Both the position numbers and the translations under genes were made by a program. From Spirochaetaceae bacterium (GTDB lineage: Bacteria > Spirochaetota > Spirochaetia > Treponematales > Treponemataceae), in the NCBI GenBank assembly GCA_017623685.1, contig JAGAOP010000015.1:1-35933 (forward strand): DNA of 35,933 nucleotides. Reading direction: 5' to 3'. A model generated the notes under the pieces. That model ran no database searches. It was not told where the DNA came from and was given only the letters and a program-made list of their open reading frames with translations. Shown here piece after piece: positions 16,011 to 24,922 of this stretch (positions are counted from its first letter, which is position 1; every line of letters begins with the position of its first letter).

Positions 16011-17272
16011 TCTTGGATAAAGCTTTTTATTTTTTTTCTAAGTCCGATTCCTGGTTTAGAACCATAAATCATAAAGTTCATTGCAGAAAAATCTAAAATA
16101 CTTTTTAAGGTTGTATCTAATAATTCTAATGGGATTTTTCTAATAATTTCTGTGGTTTCTTCTGCTGACCTTTGAGGAAATCCAAAAGAATGGTTTCTAA
16201 AAAGTCGTTTCATTCTGTATTCCATATCTTCCGAAAAAATAATTTCTTCTCCACAAAGATGCTCACAAGCAGCCTTTATTTCTTCTGTTGAAAAACCTTC
16301 AACTAATAATTTTTTTAATTGAGAAAGTAAAGTTTCCGTTACAGCAAAAGTATTTTTCTTAGAAGCAGAGCTATAAGCACACCAACAAGCAGCATCAGAA
16401 TAAAATGTTAAAAAACTATAAACATTATAACTATAGCCACCCTTTTCTCTAAGGCTTTGAAATAACCTAGAGCTCATAGTGTCACCTATCATGGCATTTA
16501 ATATTAAAAGAGCAAAATATTGTTTTTCATCAACTAAATGAGATATTGGTAATTGCAAAAAAAACTGATTTTGCTGAAAAGGAGCATCATTGAAAACAAT
16601 TCCAGTATTCCACTTTGGTTTTTCCAAATTAAAAGTTGAAGTTTTTTTTCTAAGTGGTAAATTGCTTAAATATTGAATAATTAATTCTTTTTCAAAACAT
16701 CCTGAAACACAAACAACCAAAGGTCCATGGGTTATAAAATTATTATACCATTCAAAAATAGTTTTTCGTGTCAGTTTTCTTACATCTGCTACACTTCCTG
16801 CAATTGGAGAGGAAACAGAATGTAAAGGCCATACTGCTTCAGAAGCTGCATCCATAGCAACCTCTTCTGGGTCATCTTGCGAAGATAATATTTCACTTTC
16901 AATAACAGCCCGTTCTCTTTCTAGTTCTAATTCTTCAAAAGTAGAATTTTGAACCATATCACAGATTACTTCCATTGCCGTGGAAATATGCAAACCAGGA
17001 ACAACACAGTGCAAACACATATTTTCCCTTTCTGTAAAGGCATTTAAATATCCACCTATTCTGTCAAATGAAACAGCGATATCAAAGGCAGATTTAGTTG
17101 TTGTTCCTTTAAACAACATATGTTCTACAAAATGAGTAATGCCACGGCAATCTTTGCCTTCATGACGAGAACCAACATCAAACCAAAAACCGATTGCAGC
17201 AGTTTTAGCCTCCGCAACCGGCTCGGTAATGAGTATGACTTGATTTGGTAAAATCTGTGTAAAAACAGACAT
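15998..17272 (-). CDS. M16 family zinc metallopeptidase
   Basis: Single-unit member of the pitrilysin/processing-peptidase family. The 424 residues carry the inverted zinc motif H47-F-V-E50-H51 with the catalytic Glu, and the third ligand Glu near residue 127 (VIESEI), 76 residues later as expected. The second half (about 215-424) is the inactive homologous domain, with SLREKGGYSYNV as its signature. No signal peptide is visible, so it is probably cytoplasmic, although some relatives act in the periplasm. Its ATG directly follows the pnp stop codon with no gap; the nearest SD-like GGAGG lies inside pnp, about 13 nt upstream, so expression likely depends on pnp translation. Pairing with pnp is common in bacteria. 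The natural substrate is unknown. Confidence 0.93.
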   Translation of the reverse strand: MSVFTQILPNQVILITEPVAEAKTAAIGFWFDVGSRHEGKDCRGITHFVEHMLFKGTTTKSAFDIAVSFDRIGGYLNAFTERENMCLHCVVPGLHISTAMEVICDMVQNSTFEELELERERAVIESEILSSQDDPEEVAMDAASEAVWPLHSVSSPIAGSVADVRKLTRKTIFEWYNNFITHGPLVVCVSGCFEKELIIQYLSNLPLRKKTSTFNLEKPKWNTGIVFNDAPFQQNQFFLQLPISHLVDEKQYFALLILNAMIGDTMSSRLFQSLREKGGYSYNVYSFLTFYSDAACWCAYSSASKKNTFAVTETLLSQLKKLLVEGFSTEEIKAACEHLCGEEIIFSEDMEYRMKRLFRNHSFGFPQRSAEETTEIIRKIPLELLDTTLKSILDFSAMNFMIYGSKPGIGLRKKIKSFIQDYIN

Positions 17273-19372
17273 TTACTTGGATTCAGCCTCCAAAGCATCG
17301 ATATAAGAAAGATTCAAACGCCCCATCTTATCAATTTCGATAAGTTTAACAGGAATTTGCTGTCCTTCTGAAATTACATCAGTTACTTTTTCAACTCTTT
17401 TTCTTGAAAGCTTTGAAATATGGCACAATCCTTCTTTTCCAGGAAGAATTTCAATAAATGCACCAAATTCCATTATGCGTTTAACTGTTCCTTGATAAAT
17501 TGTTCCTACTTCTGGATCATCTACAATAGCTTTTATTGCAGCCTTTGCATCATCAGAGGCTTTTCCTGTTTTACCATAAATTGTAACTGTTCCATCATCT
17601 GCTGTATCAATTTTAACATCATAGGAAGCACAAATACTTTTAATTGTTTTTCCACCTGGACCAATTAAAGCACCAATTTTGTCTACATCAATTTTCATTG
17701 TTTCAATTTTTGGTGCATAGTCACTGATTTTTTCTGCAGGTTTGCTAATTGTTTCGTTCATAATTCCCAAAATATGCAGACGTCCACGTTTAGCTTGATC
17801 CAGTGCTTTTTGCATAATTTCAGTAGTTACACCTGCAATCTTAATATCCATCTGGAAACCTGTAATTCCATCTACTGTTCCAGCAACTTTAAAGTCCATA
17901 TCCCCAAGGTGATCTTCTTCACCAAGAATATCAGAAAGAATTGCATACTTTTCGTATTTATCACCTTCTGTAATTAAGCCCATAGCGATTCCTGCTACAG
18001 GTTTTTTCATAGGAACACCAGCAGCTAGCATACACAATGTTCCACCACAAACAGAAGCCATAGAAGAGGAACCGTTAGATTCCATGATTTCAGAAACAAC
18101 ACGAACTGTATAGGGGAATTCTTCTCTAGAAGGAACCATTGGCTCTAAAGACCGACGTGCCAAGTTTCCATGACCAATTTCACGGCGACCTGTTCCCATT
18201 CGACCAACTTCACCTACTGAATATGGTGGAAAATTATAATGTAAAATAAAATGTTCTCTGCGATCTCCATCTATGTCATCGTAAACCTGTTCATCAAGTA
18301 CCGTACCTAAGGTTGCAACAGCTAAAGACTGGGTTTCTCCACGAGTAAATATTGCTGAACCATGGGGTCTAGGAAGAACTCCGATTTCACAAGTAATAGG
18401 ACGGATATCTTCTGTTCCTCGTCCATCAACACGAACGCCCTTGTCCAAAATACTTTTTCTAAGAATATTATATTCCATATCTTCAAACAAAGCATTGAAC
18501 AATTTTTTCTGCATATCATCTTCTAATTGAGTTGCATATTTTTCTGCTAAATCAGCCTTAACAGCAGAAATTGCATCGTGACGTAGATGTTTTCCCTTTA
18601 CAAAGCAAGCTTCTTCCATTCTAGGCATTGCTTCTTGCAACATTGCATCTTTATTTTCAAGAACAGCTGAAACTGGACAAAGTGGCAATTTTTCTTTTCC
18701 TGCCACCTTACGCAATTCATCTTGTAAATGACACATTGCAGTAATAAATTCCTGAGCCTTTGCTAATGCACCTAACATTACATCTTCGGAAACTTCGTTA
18801 TCTACACCTTCAACCATTGTAAATCCATCTGCAGTACCTGCAACAACAATTTCAAGTTGTGCTTTTTCAATCTGAGCATAGGTAGGATTTAATACATATT
18901 CGCCATCTACAAATGCAACACGAACACCTGCTACAGGACCATTAAATGGAATATCAGAAATAACTACAGCAGCAGAACTTGCAATTACTGCCAAAATATC
19001 AGGTGGATTCACTTGATCAGAAGAAACACATGTTGGAACAATTTGAATCTCTCGCCCAAAAGCGACCTCAAACAAGGGACGCATTGGTCGGTCAATAAGA
19101 CGTGAAACTAAAATTTCTTTATCTTTAGGTCTACCTTCTCTTTTAATAAAGCCCCCAGGAATTTTTCCTGCAGCATAGTATTTTTCATTATAATCAACAG
19201 TAACTGGAACAAAGTCTAACCCTTCCTGAGCATTTCCAGAAGCACAAACTGTGGCAATAACAGCAGACCCACCAAGCTGAGCATAAACAGCACCATTAGC
19301 CTGCTTTGCAATTCGACCTGTTTCAAGAATTAATTCTTGATCGCCAATTTTATATGATACTCTATGAACCAT
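17273..19372 (-). CDS. pnp: Polyribonucleotide nucleotidyltransferase (PNPase)
   Basis: 3'-5' phosphorolytic exoribonuclease of mRNA decay. The 699 residues contain two RNase PH-like domains separated by a helical linker, then KH (IGALIGPGGKTIKSI, about 562-576) and S1 (GTIYQGTVKRIMEFGAFIEI, from about 624) RNA-binding domains. Residues typical of the active second PH domain are present (GRREIGHGNLARRSL, GSSSMASVCGG, DILGEEDHLGDMDFKVAG). The protein stops soon after the S1 domain, without the long C-terminal tail that binds RNase E in E. coli. The ATG is preceded by GGGAG at the edge of a four-hairpin leader element. In several bacteria PNPase represses its own leader, so this structured leader is a natural place for autoregulation. 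It precedes the M16 peptidase. Confidence 0.97.
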   Translation of the reverse strand: MVHRVSYKIGDQELILETGRIAKQANGAVYAQLGGSAVIATVCASGNAQEGLDFVPVTVDYNEKYYAAGKIPGGFIKREGRPKDKEILVSRLIDRPMRPLFEVAFGREIQIVPTCVSSDQVNPPDILAVIASSAAVVISDIPFNGPVAGVRVAFVDGEYVLNPTYAQIEKAQLEIVVAGTADGFTMVEGVDNEVSEDVMLGALAKAQEFITAMCHLQDELRKVAGKEKLPLCPVSAVLENKDAMLQEAMPRMEEACFVKGKHLRHDAISAVKADLAEKYATQLEDDMQKKLFNALFEDMEYNILRKSILDKGVRVDGRGTEDIRPITCEIGVLPRPHGSAIFTRGETQSLAVATLGTVLDEQVYDDIDGDRREHFILHYNFPPYSVGEVGRMGTGRREIGHGNLARRSLEPMVPSREEFPYTVRVVSEIMESNGSSSMASVCGGTLCMLAAGVPMKKPVAGIAMGLITEGDKYEKYAILSDILGEEDHLGDMDFKVAGTVDGITGFQMDIKIAGVTTEIMQKALDQAKRGRLHILGIMNETISKPAEKISDYAPKIETMKIDVDKIGALIGPGGKTIKSICASYDVKIDTADDGTVTIYGKTGKASDDAKAAIKAIVDDPEVGTIYQGTVKRIMEFGAFIEILPGKEGLCHISKLSRKRVEKVTDVISEGQQIPVKLIEIDKMGRLNLSYIDALEAESK

Positions 19373-19384
19373 TATTTTCTCCCA

Positions 19385-19530
19385 TAAAAAGTCGAATGTA
19401 AAATTAAGAACGACTTTTAACGCTGTTTTGTAACAAAGTGGAAAACAGCAGTATATTCAAAGTTTGCAACGCAAACTTTAGATAAAGCCTCTGCTTTTTA
19501 TTTTGCTAATGGCTTTACCACTTTTCCATA
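19385..19530 (-). ncRNA. Four-hairpin leader element in front of pnp (single diverged copy)
   Basis: Reverse-strand relative of the 4263-4731 array, about 145 bp. Read toward pnp: H1 19519-19511/19489-19481 (one G-U pair in this RNA sense), H2 19479-19471/19467-19459 (perfect), H3 19449-19442/19429-19422 where C-G of the other copies is U-A, and H4 19418-19411/19394-19387. TTTTTATGG flanks both ends, and the downstream one leads into GGGAGAA, the SD of pnp. RNA function is inferred from conserved pairing; repeat identity is seen directly. Confidence 0.6.
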
Positions 19531-19583
19531 AAAAATAAAAAATATTTACAGACAAATTCTAATTGCCTATTTCTTAAAATACG

Positions 19584-19623
19584 AAAAGGACAGCCCACCA
19601 CACACAACGGTAGCAGGCTGTCC
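19584..19623 (-). terminator. Intrinsic terminator after rpsO
   Basis: On the minus strand GGACAGCC pairs with GGCTGTCC across a 20-nt loop, followed by TTTTCGTATTTT. It lies 8 bp after the rpsO stop codon and ahead of the pnp leader, so pnp is either read through or has its own promoter; I do not see a convincing one. Confidence 0.8.
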
Positions 19624-19630
19624 CAACAAC

Positions 19631-19900
19631 TTACTTACGTAGCCCAAGTTCTTTAATCAAAGCACGATAACCTTCAAGGTCTTTGTGCTGAAGATACTTA
19701 AGCAAGCTTCTGCGTTGACCTACAAGGATAATCAAACGGCGTGAAGCTGTTTTATCCTTTTTGAATGTCTTGCAGTGTTCTGTAAGCTGCTTGATGCGTT
19801 CAGTTAATAATGCTACCTGAACTCTTGTGTTGCCTGTATCACGTTCGTTAGTACCGAACTTTGTTACGATAGAGGCAGTTGTGTCTTTTGTAAGTGCCAT
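19631..19900 (-). CDS. rpsO: 30S ribosomal protein S15
   Basis: Primary 16S rRNA-binding protein of the small subunit, 89 residues, the same length as in E. coli. Conserved segments are GTNERDTGNTRVQVALLTERI, LTEHCKTFKKDKTASRRLI and GQRRSLLKYL (given in short pieces as hallmarks of the helical bundle and rRNA contact loop). A good SD (AAGGAG) precedes the ATG, 39 bp downstream of ribF. A terminator follows. S15 represses its own mRNA in E. coli and others; no matching structure can be claimed here by eye. Confidence 0.98.
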   Translation of the reverse strand: MALTKDTTASIVTKFGTNERDTGNTRVQVALLTERIKQLTEHCKTFKKDKTASRRLIILVGQRRSLLKYLQHKDLEGYRALIKELGLRK

Positions 19901-19939
19901 TACTTACTCCTTTTATTTTAATCCCTTTGAGATACAAAT

Positions 19940-20794
19940 TTATTCCGCAAATTCCACGGAGTCCAAAAAACATTGTCCTTGTAATTCCTCAGAATCAAAG
20001 ACAAATTTTAGGGAATTGTTTATTACTTCCCCTTGAACAGAATAAAAAAGCAATTCATTATTCTGTCTTACACATATTCTTAGGTTATATCTTCCATTTG
20101 GAGGTAACACTTGAAAACTCTTGTGTTCCTTATTTTGGAATAACCTATAACTTCCTTGTTGGTATTGAACCAAAAACTGATTACAATCCAAGGAATAGGA
20201 ACGACCTAAAAGTTCTTTTACTAATGAAAAATCCCCTTTTAAGATAGACTTTCTTATAGCAGAAGAACTAACTCGTTGTTCTTTAACCATAACTTGTGGT
20301 ACCGTTTTAACTATTACCTTTTGAGGTAACAGAAAATCTTTTAAGGCCTTCATATCAGTAAGACCTTTATATCCACAACGAAAATCTTGCCCTTCAGCAA
20401 TATACGCCACAGAAAGTTTATCTTTCAATATTGAAAGAAAATCCTTTCCTTCTATTTTACCGAATTCAGAGGAAAAGTCAATCACTACAACGAAACCCAA
20501 GCCCTTTTCCTTAAAACGACTTAATTTTTGTTGCATCGAAGTTATATCTCCCCTATATTCTTCCGGAAAAAAAACAGTACTTGGATTGGAAGAAAAGGTT
20601 ACTACCCCAGAAAAACAATCCTTAGCAGAAAGAACCGATTCAAGCAAGACATCATGCCCTAAATGAACTCCATCAAATACCCCAATTGTAATTGCAGTTC
20701 CAACAAATCCCAGTTTTTTTAATTCATCCAAAGAAAAAAATTTGTCACAAAGAATGTCTTGCCAGGTAAAAACCTTAAATTCCTTTGTCACCAT
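19940..20794 (-). CDS. ribF: RibF-type FAD synthetase; riboflavin-kinase half eroded
   Basis: Cytoplasmic FMN adenylyltransferase of flavin cofactor synthesis. I choose ATG 20794 (284 residues): GGGGAGG stands just upstream, while the in-frame ATG at 20821 lies in truB with no SD; GTG 20791 is also possible. The nucleotidyltransferase half is complete, with GVFDGVHLGH, FSSNPSTVFFP, EGQDFRCGYKG and the RVSSSAIRK motif. The C-terminal part of about 90 residues is short, and lacks the GFPTAN-type phosphate-binding motif and catalytic Glu region of riboflavin kinase, although LPPNGRYNLRICV looks like a remnant of its barrel. It probably makes FAD from FMN only, or depends on a separate kinase. 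The start overlaps the truB end by 20 bp. Confidence 0.88.
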   Translation of the reverse strand: MVTKEFKVFTWQDILCDKFFSLDELKKLGFVGTAITIGVFDGVHLGHDVLLESVLSAKDCFSGVVTFSSNPSTVFFPEEYRGDITSMQQKLSRFKEKGLGFVVVIDFSSEFGKIEGKDFLSILKDKLSVAYIAEGQDFRCGYKGLTDMKALKDFLLPQKVIVKTVPQVMVKEQRVSSSAIRKSILKGDFSLVKELLGRSYSLDCNQFLVQYQQGSYRLFQNKEHKSFQVLPPNGRYNLRICVRQNNELLFYSVQGEVINNSLKFVFDSEELQGQCFLDSVEFAE

Positions 20795-21806
20795 TAGCCT
20801 CCCCTGGAACCACAAAGCCATATTTAATTCGGCAACCTTGTATTTTTACTATACCTAAAAAAATTTCTGTAGGTGAAAAAACCGCGTATTCAGAAAAATT
20901 CCCTTGTAACTTATTAAATTGGGTTTTTCCTTTTGCATCTAAAAAAAACCAGGATTTTTGCAAAGGCTTTCCGTTTCTAAAATCATATAATTTTTCTGGC
21001 TTTAGAAAAAGAGTTCCTAAGGAGCAACTAAAAGTTTCTTTAGGTGAAAGTGGTCGTAAACTTTGTTGAATCTGATTTAAAAATTCAGTGCTATAGATTT
21101 TATCCTTTACTTCAGGATTAAAGGATAAATCTGGAAGACCTCGACTTTTTATCGAAAAAGGCTGTAAGTATTCTAGTCCAAGTCCATCTTCTAGTTTAAA
21201 ATCTCCAACTGCGGTTCTACGCAATGCAACTAGATAAGCACAGGAACCCACTGCCTGACCAATATCTCTAGCCAAAGAACGAATATATGTACCCTTCGAA
21301 CAATGAACTTCTAATAATCCATAACCATCTTGAAAATCCAAAAGTTCCAGTAAATAAATTTCAACTTGCCTAGAAGGAATATTTAGTTCTTTTCCAGAAC
21401 GAACAATATCACTTGCTCTTTTCCCTTCCACATGAATGGCAGAATAAAGAGGTGGAATTTGCTGAATAGAACCTTTAAAATTATCTAATACAGACAAAAT
21501 TTGTTCTTTTGTGGGAACAGGACCTGTTTTTATTACCTTACCAGAAACCTCTAAAGTATCAGTTTCTGAGCCAAATTTAACAACTGCTAAATATTTTTTA
21601 TCCGCAGCAGTAAAATATGGAGCTAAACGAGTAAGGCTCCCAGTTAAAACAACCATAAGACCTTCTGCAAAGCTATCAAGTGTCCCTGTGTGACCAACCT
21701 TATTGGTGTGCAAAGCCTTTTTTATTGCTCCAAGAGAAGAAAAACTGGTAAGTCCTGATTGCTTGGCAAATAAAATAATTCCAGAAGAGCTAGTATTATT
21801 CACCAT
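20775..21806 (-). CDS. truB: tRNA pseudouridine-55 synthase
   Basis: Makes the T-loop pseudouridine of tRNA. The 343 residues include GIILFAKQSGLTSF, the catalytic motif GHTGTLDSFAEG with the nucleophilic Asp, YLAVVKFGSETDT, PPLYSAIHVEGKRA and SKGTYIRSLARDIG. The protein is about 40 residues longer than many homologues because of a C-terminal extension (about 240-343) without a recognisable PUA signature. It starts 20 bp after rbfA and overlaps ribF, as expected in this superoperon. Confidence 0.95.
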   Translation of the reverse strand: MVNNTSSSGIILFAKQSGLTSFSSLGAIKKALHTNKVGHTGTLDSFAEGLMVVLTGSLTRLAPYFTAADKKYLAVVKFGSETDTLEVSGKVIKTGPVPTKEQILSVLDNFKGSIQQIPPLYSAIHVEGKRASDIVRSGKELNIPSRQVEIYLLELLDFQDGYGLLEVHCSKGTYIRSLARDIGQAVGSCAYLVALRRTAVGDFKLEDGLGLEYLQPFSIKSRGLPDLSFNPEVKDKIYSTEFLNQIQQSLRPLSPKETFSCSLGTLFLKPEKLYDFRNGKPLQKSWFFLDAKGKTQFNKLQGNFSEYAVFSPTEIFLGIVKIQGCRIKYGFVVPGEANGDKGI

Positions 21807-21826
21807 TGAATTAGATTTTGACAGTT

Positions 21827-22228
21827 TTATTCTCCCTCTGATGTTTTTTCATCAGAAAAGCTACTTTCACTTTCTTTTTCAGAAGCCTCTAATTGATTCA
21901 GTTTTTGAACCATTTCAAAGCCATTTTTTATGCTGCAATCTTGAACAAAGGTAAGTTTAGGAAACTGACGGATTGTAAGTTTTTTTGCAATAGTAGACTG
22001 AATAAAACCTGCAGCACTTTGCAATCCTCTTACACCCTTTTCAGTTTCCTTTTCACTCATAAAACTGGAAACATAAACCTTGGCATAACCTAAATCTCCA
22101 GAGACATCCACTCTATTTACTGAAAGAAAGGTGGATACTCTAGGATCCTTTATTTGCCGAGAAAGAATCATCTTTGAAATTTCTTCTCGAATTTGTTCGC
22201 CTAATCGCACCAGCCTAAATGAAGACAT
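21827..22228 (-). CDS. rbfA: Ribosome-binding factor A
   Basis: Small KH-like factor needed for 16S rRNA maturation and cold growth. The 133 residues start FRLVRLGEQIREEISKMIL and contain DPRVSTFLSVNRVDVSGDLGYAKVYVS in the expected order (shown partly) and the helix-kink-helix region near LQSAAGFIQSTIAKKL. The last 20 residues are an acidic/serine-rich tail (SEKESESSFSDEKTSEGE). The ATG lies 3 bp after the infB stop codon and is served by GGAG inside the infB 3' end. Confidence 0.95.
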   Translation of the reverse strand: MSSFRLVRLGEQIREEISKMILSRQIKDPRVSTFLSVNRVDVSGDLGYAKVYVSSFMSEKETEKGVRGLQSAAGFIQSTIAKKLTIRQFPKLTFVQDCSIKNGFEMVQKLNQLEASEKESESSFSDEKTSEGE

Positions 22229-22231
22229 CTA

Positions 22232-24907
22232 CTATTTATCTCCAGAGTCAGAAACTGCTGAGTCCGACAATTTTCGGGCAACTTCCACAAGCTCAAATAC
22301 TTCAAATTGGTCACCAACTTGAATATCTTGCCAACTATCTACACCGATACCACACTCGTAACCAGTTGAAACTTCTTTAACATCATCTTTAAATCGTTTA
22401 AGAGAAGAAACCTTTCCGGTGTAGATTACGATACCATCACGAATAACATTTACGCTACTGGTACGTTTAATAACACCCTGAATGACATAAGAACCGGCAA
22501 TAAGGCCAACCTTTGGAACACGGAATGTATCCCTAACTTCAACCATACCAATAACTTCTTCTTTCACATCAGGCTTTAACATACCTTCCATTGCCAAAGT
22601 AATTTCTTCAACAGCTTTGTAGATTACATTATACTTACGGATATCAACTTTTTCTTGATCAGCAAGAACCTTAGCTTTTGGAGTAGGACGAACATTAAAC
22701 CCTACAATAATTGCATTAGAATCTGCAGCAGCTAACATTACATCGCTTTCATTAATTGCACCTGCTGAAGAATGGATAACAACAAGCCTGATATCTTTAG
22801 TAGAAAGTTTTTCCAAAGAGGATTTCAAAGCTTCCGCAGAACCTTGCACATCCGCCTTAATAATAACTTTAAGTTCCATAACTTCGCCAGCATCGATAGT
22901 GTCATAAAGGTTATCCAAAGTAACTTTTCGAACATTCTTGGCATCTTCAAAGCGTTTAAGTTCTTGTCGCTTAGTAGAAATTGACCTTGCAGTTTTTTCT
23001 GTATCTGTAACTTGGAATGGATCTCCAGCCATTGGCATTGATTCCATACCTAAAATTTCTACTGGCATACTTGGAGTAGCAAAATCTACTTTTTCTCCAC
23101 GATCATTGAATATAGCCCTGATTCTTCCAGAATAAATACCAGCAACAAAGGGGTCTCCTGTTGACAAAGTACCTCGTTCAACAATTACAGTAGAAACAAC
23201 ACCTCGTCCGTGATCAACTCTAGATTCAATAATTTTTCCTTCTGCACGACAATTCCAAGTTGCAGTTAGTTCTAGAACTTCTGCCTGAAGCAAAATAGCT
23301 TCTAGCAAATCATCTAAACCTTCTTTTTTAAGGGCACTTATGTGAACAAATTGTGCGTCCCCACCCCAATCTTCTGGAACAAGTCCCAATTCTGAAAGTT
23401 GGGTTTTTACTCGATCAGGATTGGCTTCTGGTTTATCAATTTTATTTACTGCAACAATTATTGGAACCTTTGCATCCTTTGCATGATTTATAGCTTCTAC
23501 GGTTTGTGGCATAACTCCATCATCTGCAGCAACAACCAAAACTACAATATCAGTAATTTTTGCACCACGTGCACGCATCATTGTAAATGCTTCGTGACCA
23601 GGTGTATCCAAGAAAGTTATACTGCCTTTTTCAGTTTCAACCATGTAAGCACCAATATGCTGAGTTATTCCACCAAATTCTCCTTCTGCAACATGAGCAC
23701 TTCTAATAGCATCCAAAGTTTTTGTTTTACCATGGTCAACGTGTCCCATAATGGTAACAACAGGAGGTCTTGTTTGAACATCCCCTTCTGCACCAACATC
23801 GCTTTCGATAACTGTTTCATCGTACAAACTGATAATATGAACATCACAGTTATATTCAGAAGCTAATAGGGTTGCTGTATCAGCATCAATAGATTGAGTA
23901 ATAGAAACCATCATTCCCATGGACATTAATTTAGCAATAATTTCAGAAGCTTTAAGATTCATCTTTTTTGCTAAATCTGAAACTGAAATTGTTTCCATTA
24001 TTTCTATAGAAGAAGGTACTGCACTAACCATAGCAACCTGTTTTTTCTTTTGGCTGTACAGTTTGTCGTCAAACATTTCTTCTTCTTTATCTTTGCGATA
24101 AACAGGCTTCTTACCTTTGAATGTTTTCTTTGCAGGAGCTTTTTTTGCTTCTTCTATTGGAGTGGGAGCTCCACCACCGAATCCAGTTCTTCCACCACCT
24201 CGGTTAAAGCCACCCTGACCGCCTTGACCATTTCTATCGCGATTAAAGTTTCCGCCACCTCGGTTAAAACCGCCCTGACCACCACCTTGACCATTTCTAT
24301 CTCGGTTAAAGTTTCCACCACCTCGATTAAAGCCACCCTGTCGATTATTGTAACCACCTTGGCCACCCTGTCCGTTACGGTCACGATTATACCCACCGTT
24401 ATTTCGGTTTTGAAAACCTTCCCTTGCCTGTGCACCAGTAAAACCACCACTTTCCCGTCGCTGATTTGATCCACCTTCTTTATCATGACCACCACGATTA
24501 TAATTATTTCGTGATTTATCAGAAAGATTACCAGCTTTTACATTTGGTCTAGAAGGGCTAAGTTCAAAAGAAGTCTGCTTAGACTTTTGGTTATTTCCCT
24601 GTGATTCAGACTGAGAAGAAGACTTTGTTCCTTCATTTTTTTTCTTTTCTACCACTGCTTCTTTGCTTGTGGCATTAGCAGAGTCCCCATTACTGTTTTT
24701 TTCTGAATCAGTTTTTGGAGAAGCAACAACCTTCTTTTTAACAACAACAACTTTCTTTTTTTCATTTGTCTTAGCTTGTGTTGTTTGCTGAGTTTGCTTA
24801 TGAACCACTACCTTAAGCTGTTGGGGTGACTGCTGAGTACTAGCAGAACCCGTTGTATTTTGCTTGTGGAGTATAAATTTCGGTTTATTTTCTGTTTCAT
24901 CCGACAT
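22232..24907 (-). CDS. infB: Translation initiation factor IF-2 with RGG-type N-terminal repeats
   Basis: GTPase that brings initiator tRNA to the 30S subunit. The 891 residues have a low-complexity N-terminal half: Lys/Ser/Gln-rich (1-130), then Gly/Arg/Asn-rich repeats (about 130-250), followed by a linker and the IF2_N fold ([17 protein letters not shown], about 310). The G domain has GHVDHGKT (about 386), DTPGH (about 434), NKID (about 487), and SALKKEG; the C-terminal C1/C2 domains follow to residue 891. All GTPase motifs are intact. The RGG-like repeat ([17 protein letters not shown]) is in-frame at 24192-24340 and resembles eukaryotic RNA-binding RGG tracts. It starts 15 bp after nusA, with GGGG as a weak SD. 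Confidence 0.97.
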   Translation of the reverse strand: MSDETENKPKFILHKQNTTGSASTQQSPQQLKVVVHKQTQQTTQAKTNEKKKVVVVKKKVVASPKTDSEKNSNGDSANATSKEAVVEKKKNEGTKSSSQSESQGNNQKSKQTSFELSPSRPNVKAGNLSDKSRNNYNRGGHDKEGGSNQRRESGGFTGAQAREGFQNRNNGGYNRDRNGQGGQGGYNNRQGGFNRGGGNFNRDRNGQGGGQGGFNRGGGNFNRDRNGQGGQGGFNRGGGRTGFGGGAPTPIEEAKKAPAKKTFKGKKPVYRKDKEEEMFDDKLYSQKKKQVAMVSAVPSSIEIMETISVSDLAKKMNLKASEIIAKLMSMGMMVSITQSIDADTATLLASEYNCDVHIISLYDETVIESDVGAEGDVQTRPPVVTIMGHVDHGKTKTLDAIRSAHVAEGEFGGITQHIGAYMVETEKGSITFLDTPGHEAFTMMRARGAKITDIVVLVVAADDGVMPQTVEAINHAKDAKVPIIVAVNKIDKPEANPDRVKTQLSELGLVPEDWGGDAQFVHISALKKEGLDDLLEAILLQAEVLELTATWNCRAEGKIIESRVDHGRGVVSTVIVERGTLSTGDPFVAGIYSGRIRAIFNDRGEKVDFATPSMPVEILGMESMPMAGDPFQVTDTEKTARSISTKRQELKRFEDAKNVRKVTLDNLYDTIDAGEVMELKVIIKADVQGSAEALKSSLEKLSTKDIRLVVIHSSAGAINESDVMLAAADSNAIIVGFNVRPTPKAKVLADQEKVDIRKYNVIYKAVEEITLAMEGMLKPDVKEEVIGMVEVRDTFRVPKVGLIAGSYVIQGVIKRTSSVNVIRDGIVIYTGKVSSLKRFKDDVKEVSTGYECGIGVDSWQDIQVGDQFEVFELVEVARKLSDSAVSDSGDK
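24192..24340 (-). repeat. In-frame 60/63-bp tandem repeat inside infB
   Basis: Units start at 24192, 24252 and 24315 on the plus strand (spacings 60 and 63 bp; the third is partial). They encode repeats of [20 protein letters not shown]. The 3-bp length difference keeps frame (one extra Gly). Confidence 0.8.
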
Positions 24908-24922
24908 ACGCTTCTACCCCTA

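Noticed and set aside
19531..19583. Promoter for pnp
   Set aside because: Several AT-rich hexamers but no -35/-10 pair with acceptable spacing and match.
19894..20247. Plus-strand ORF of 117 codons
   Set aside because: Antisense to ribF and its leader, no SD, no recognisable motif.
24050..24495. Plus- and minus-frame Ser/Thr/Val-rich ORFs in the infB repeat region
   Set aside because: They are other-frame readings of the Gly/Arg repeat DNA, with low-complexity content and no start signals.
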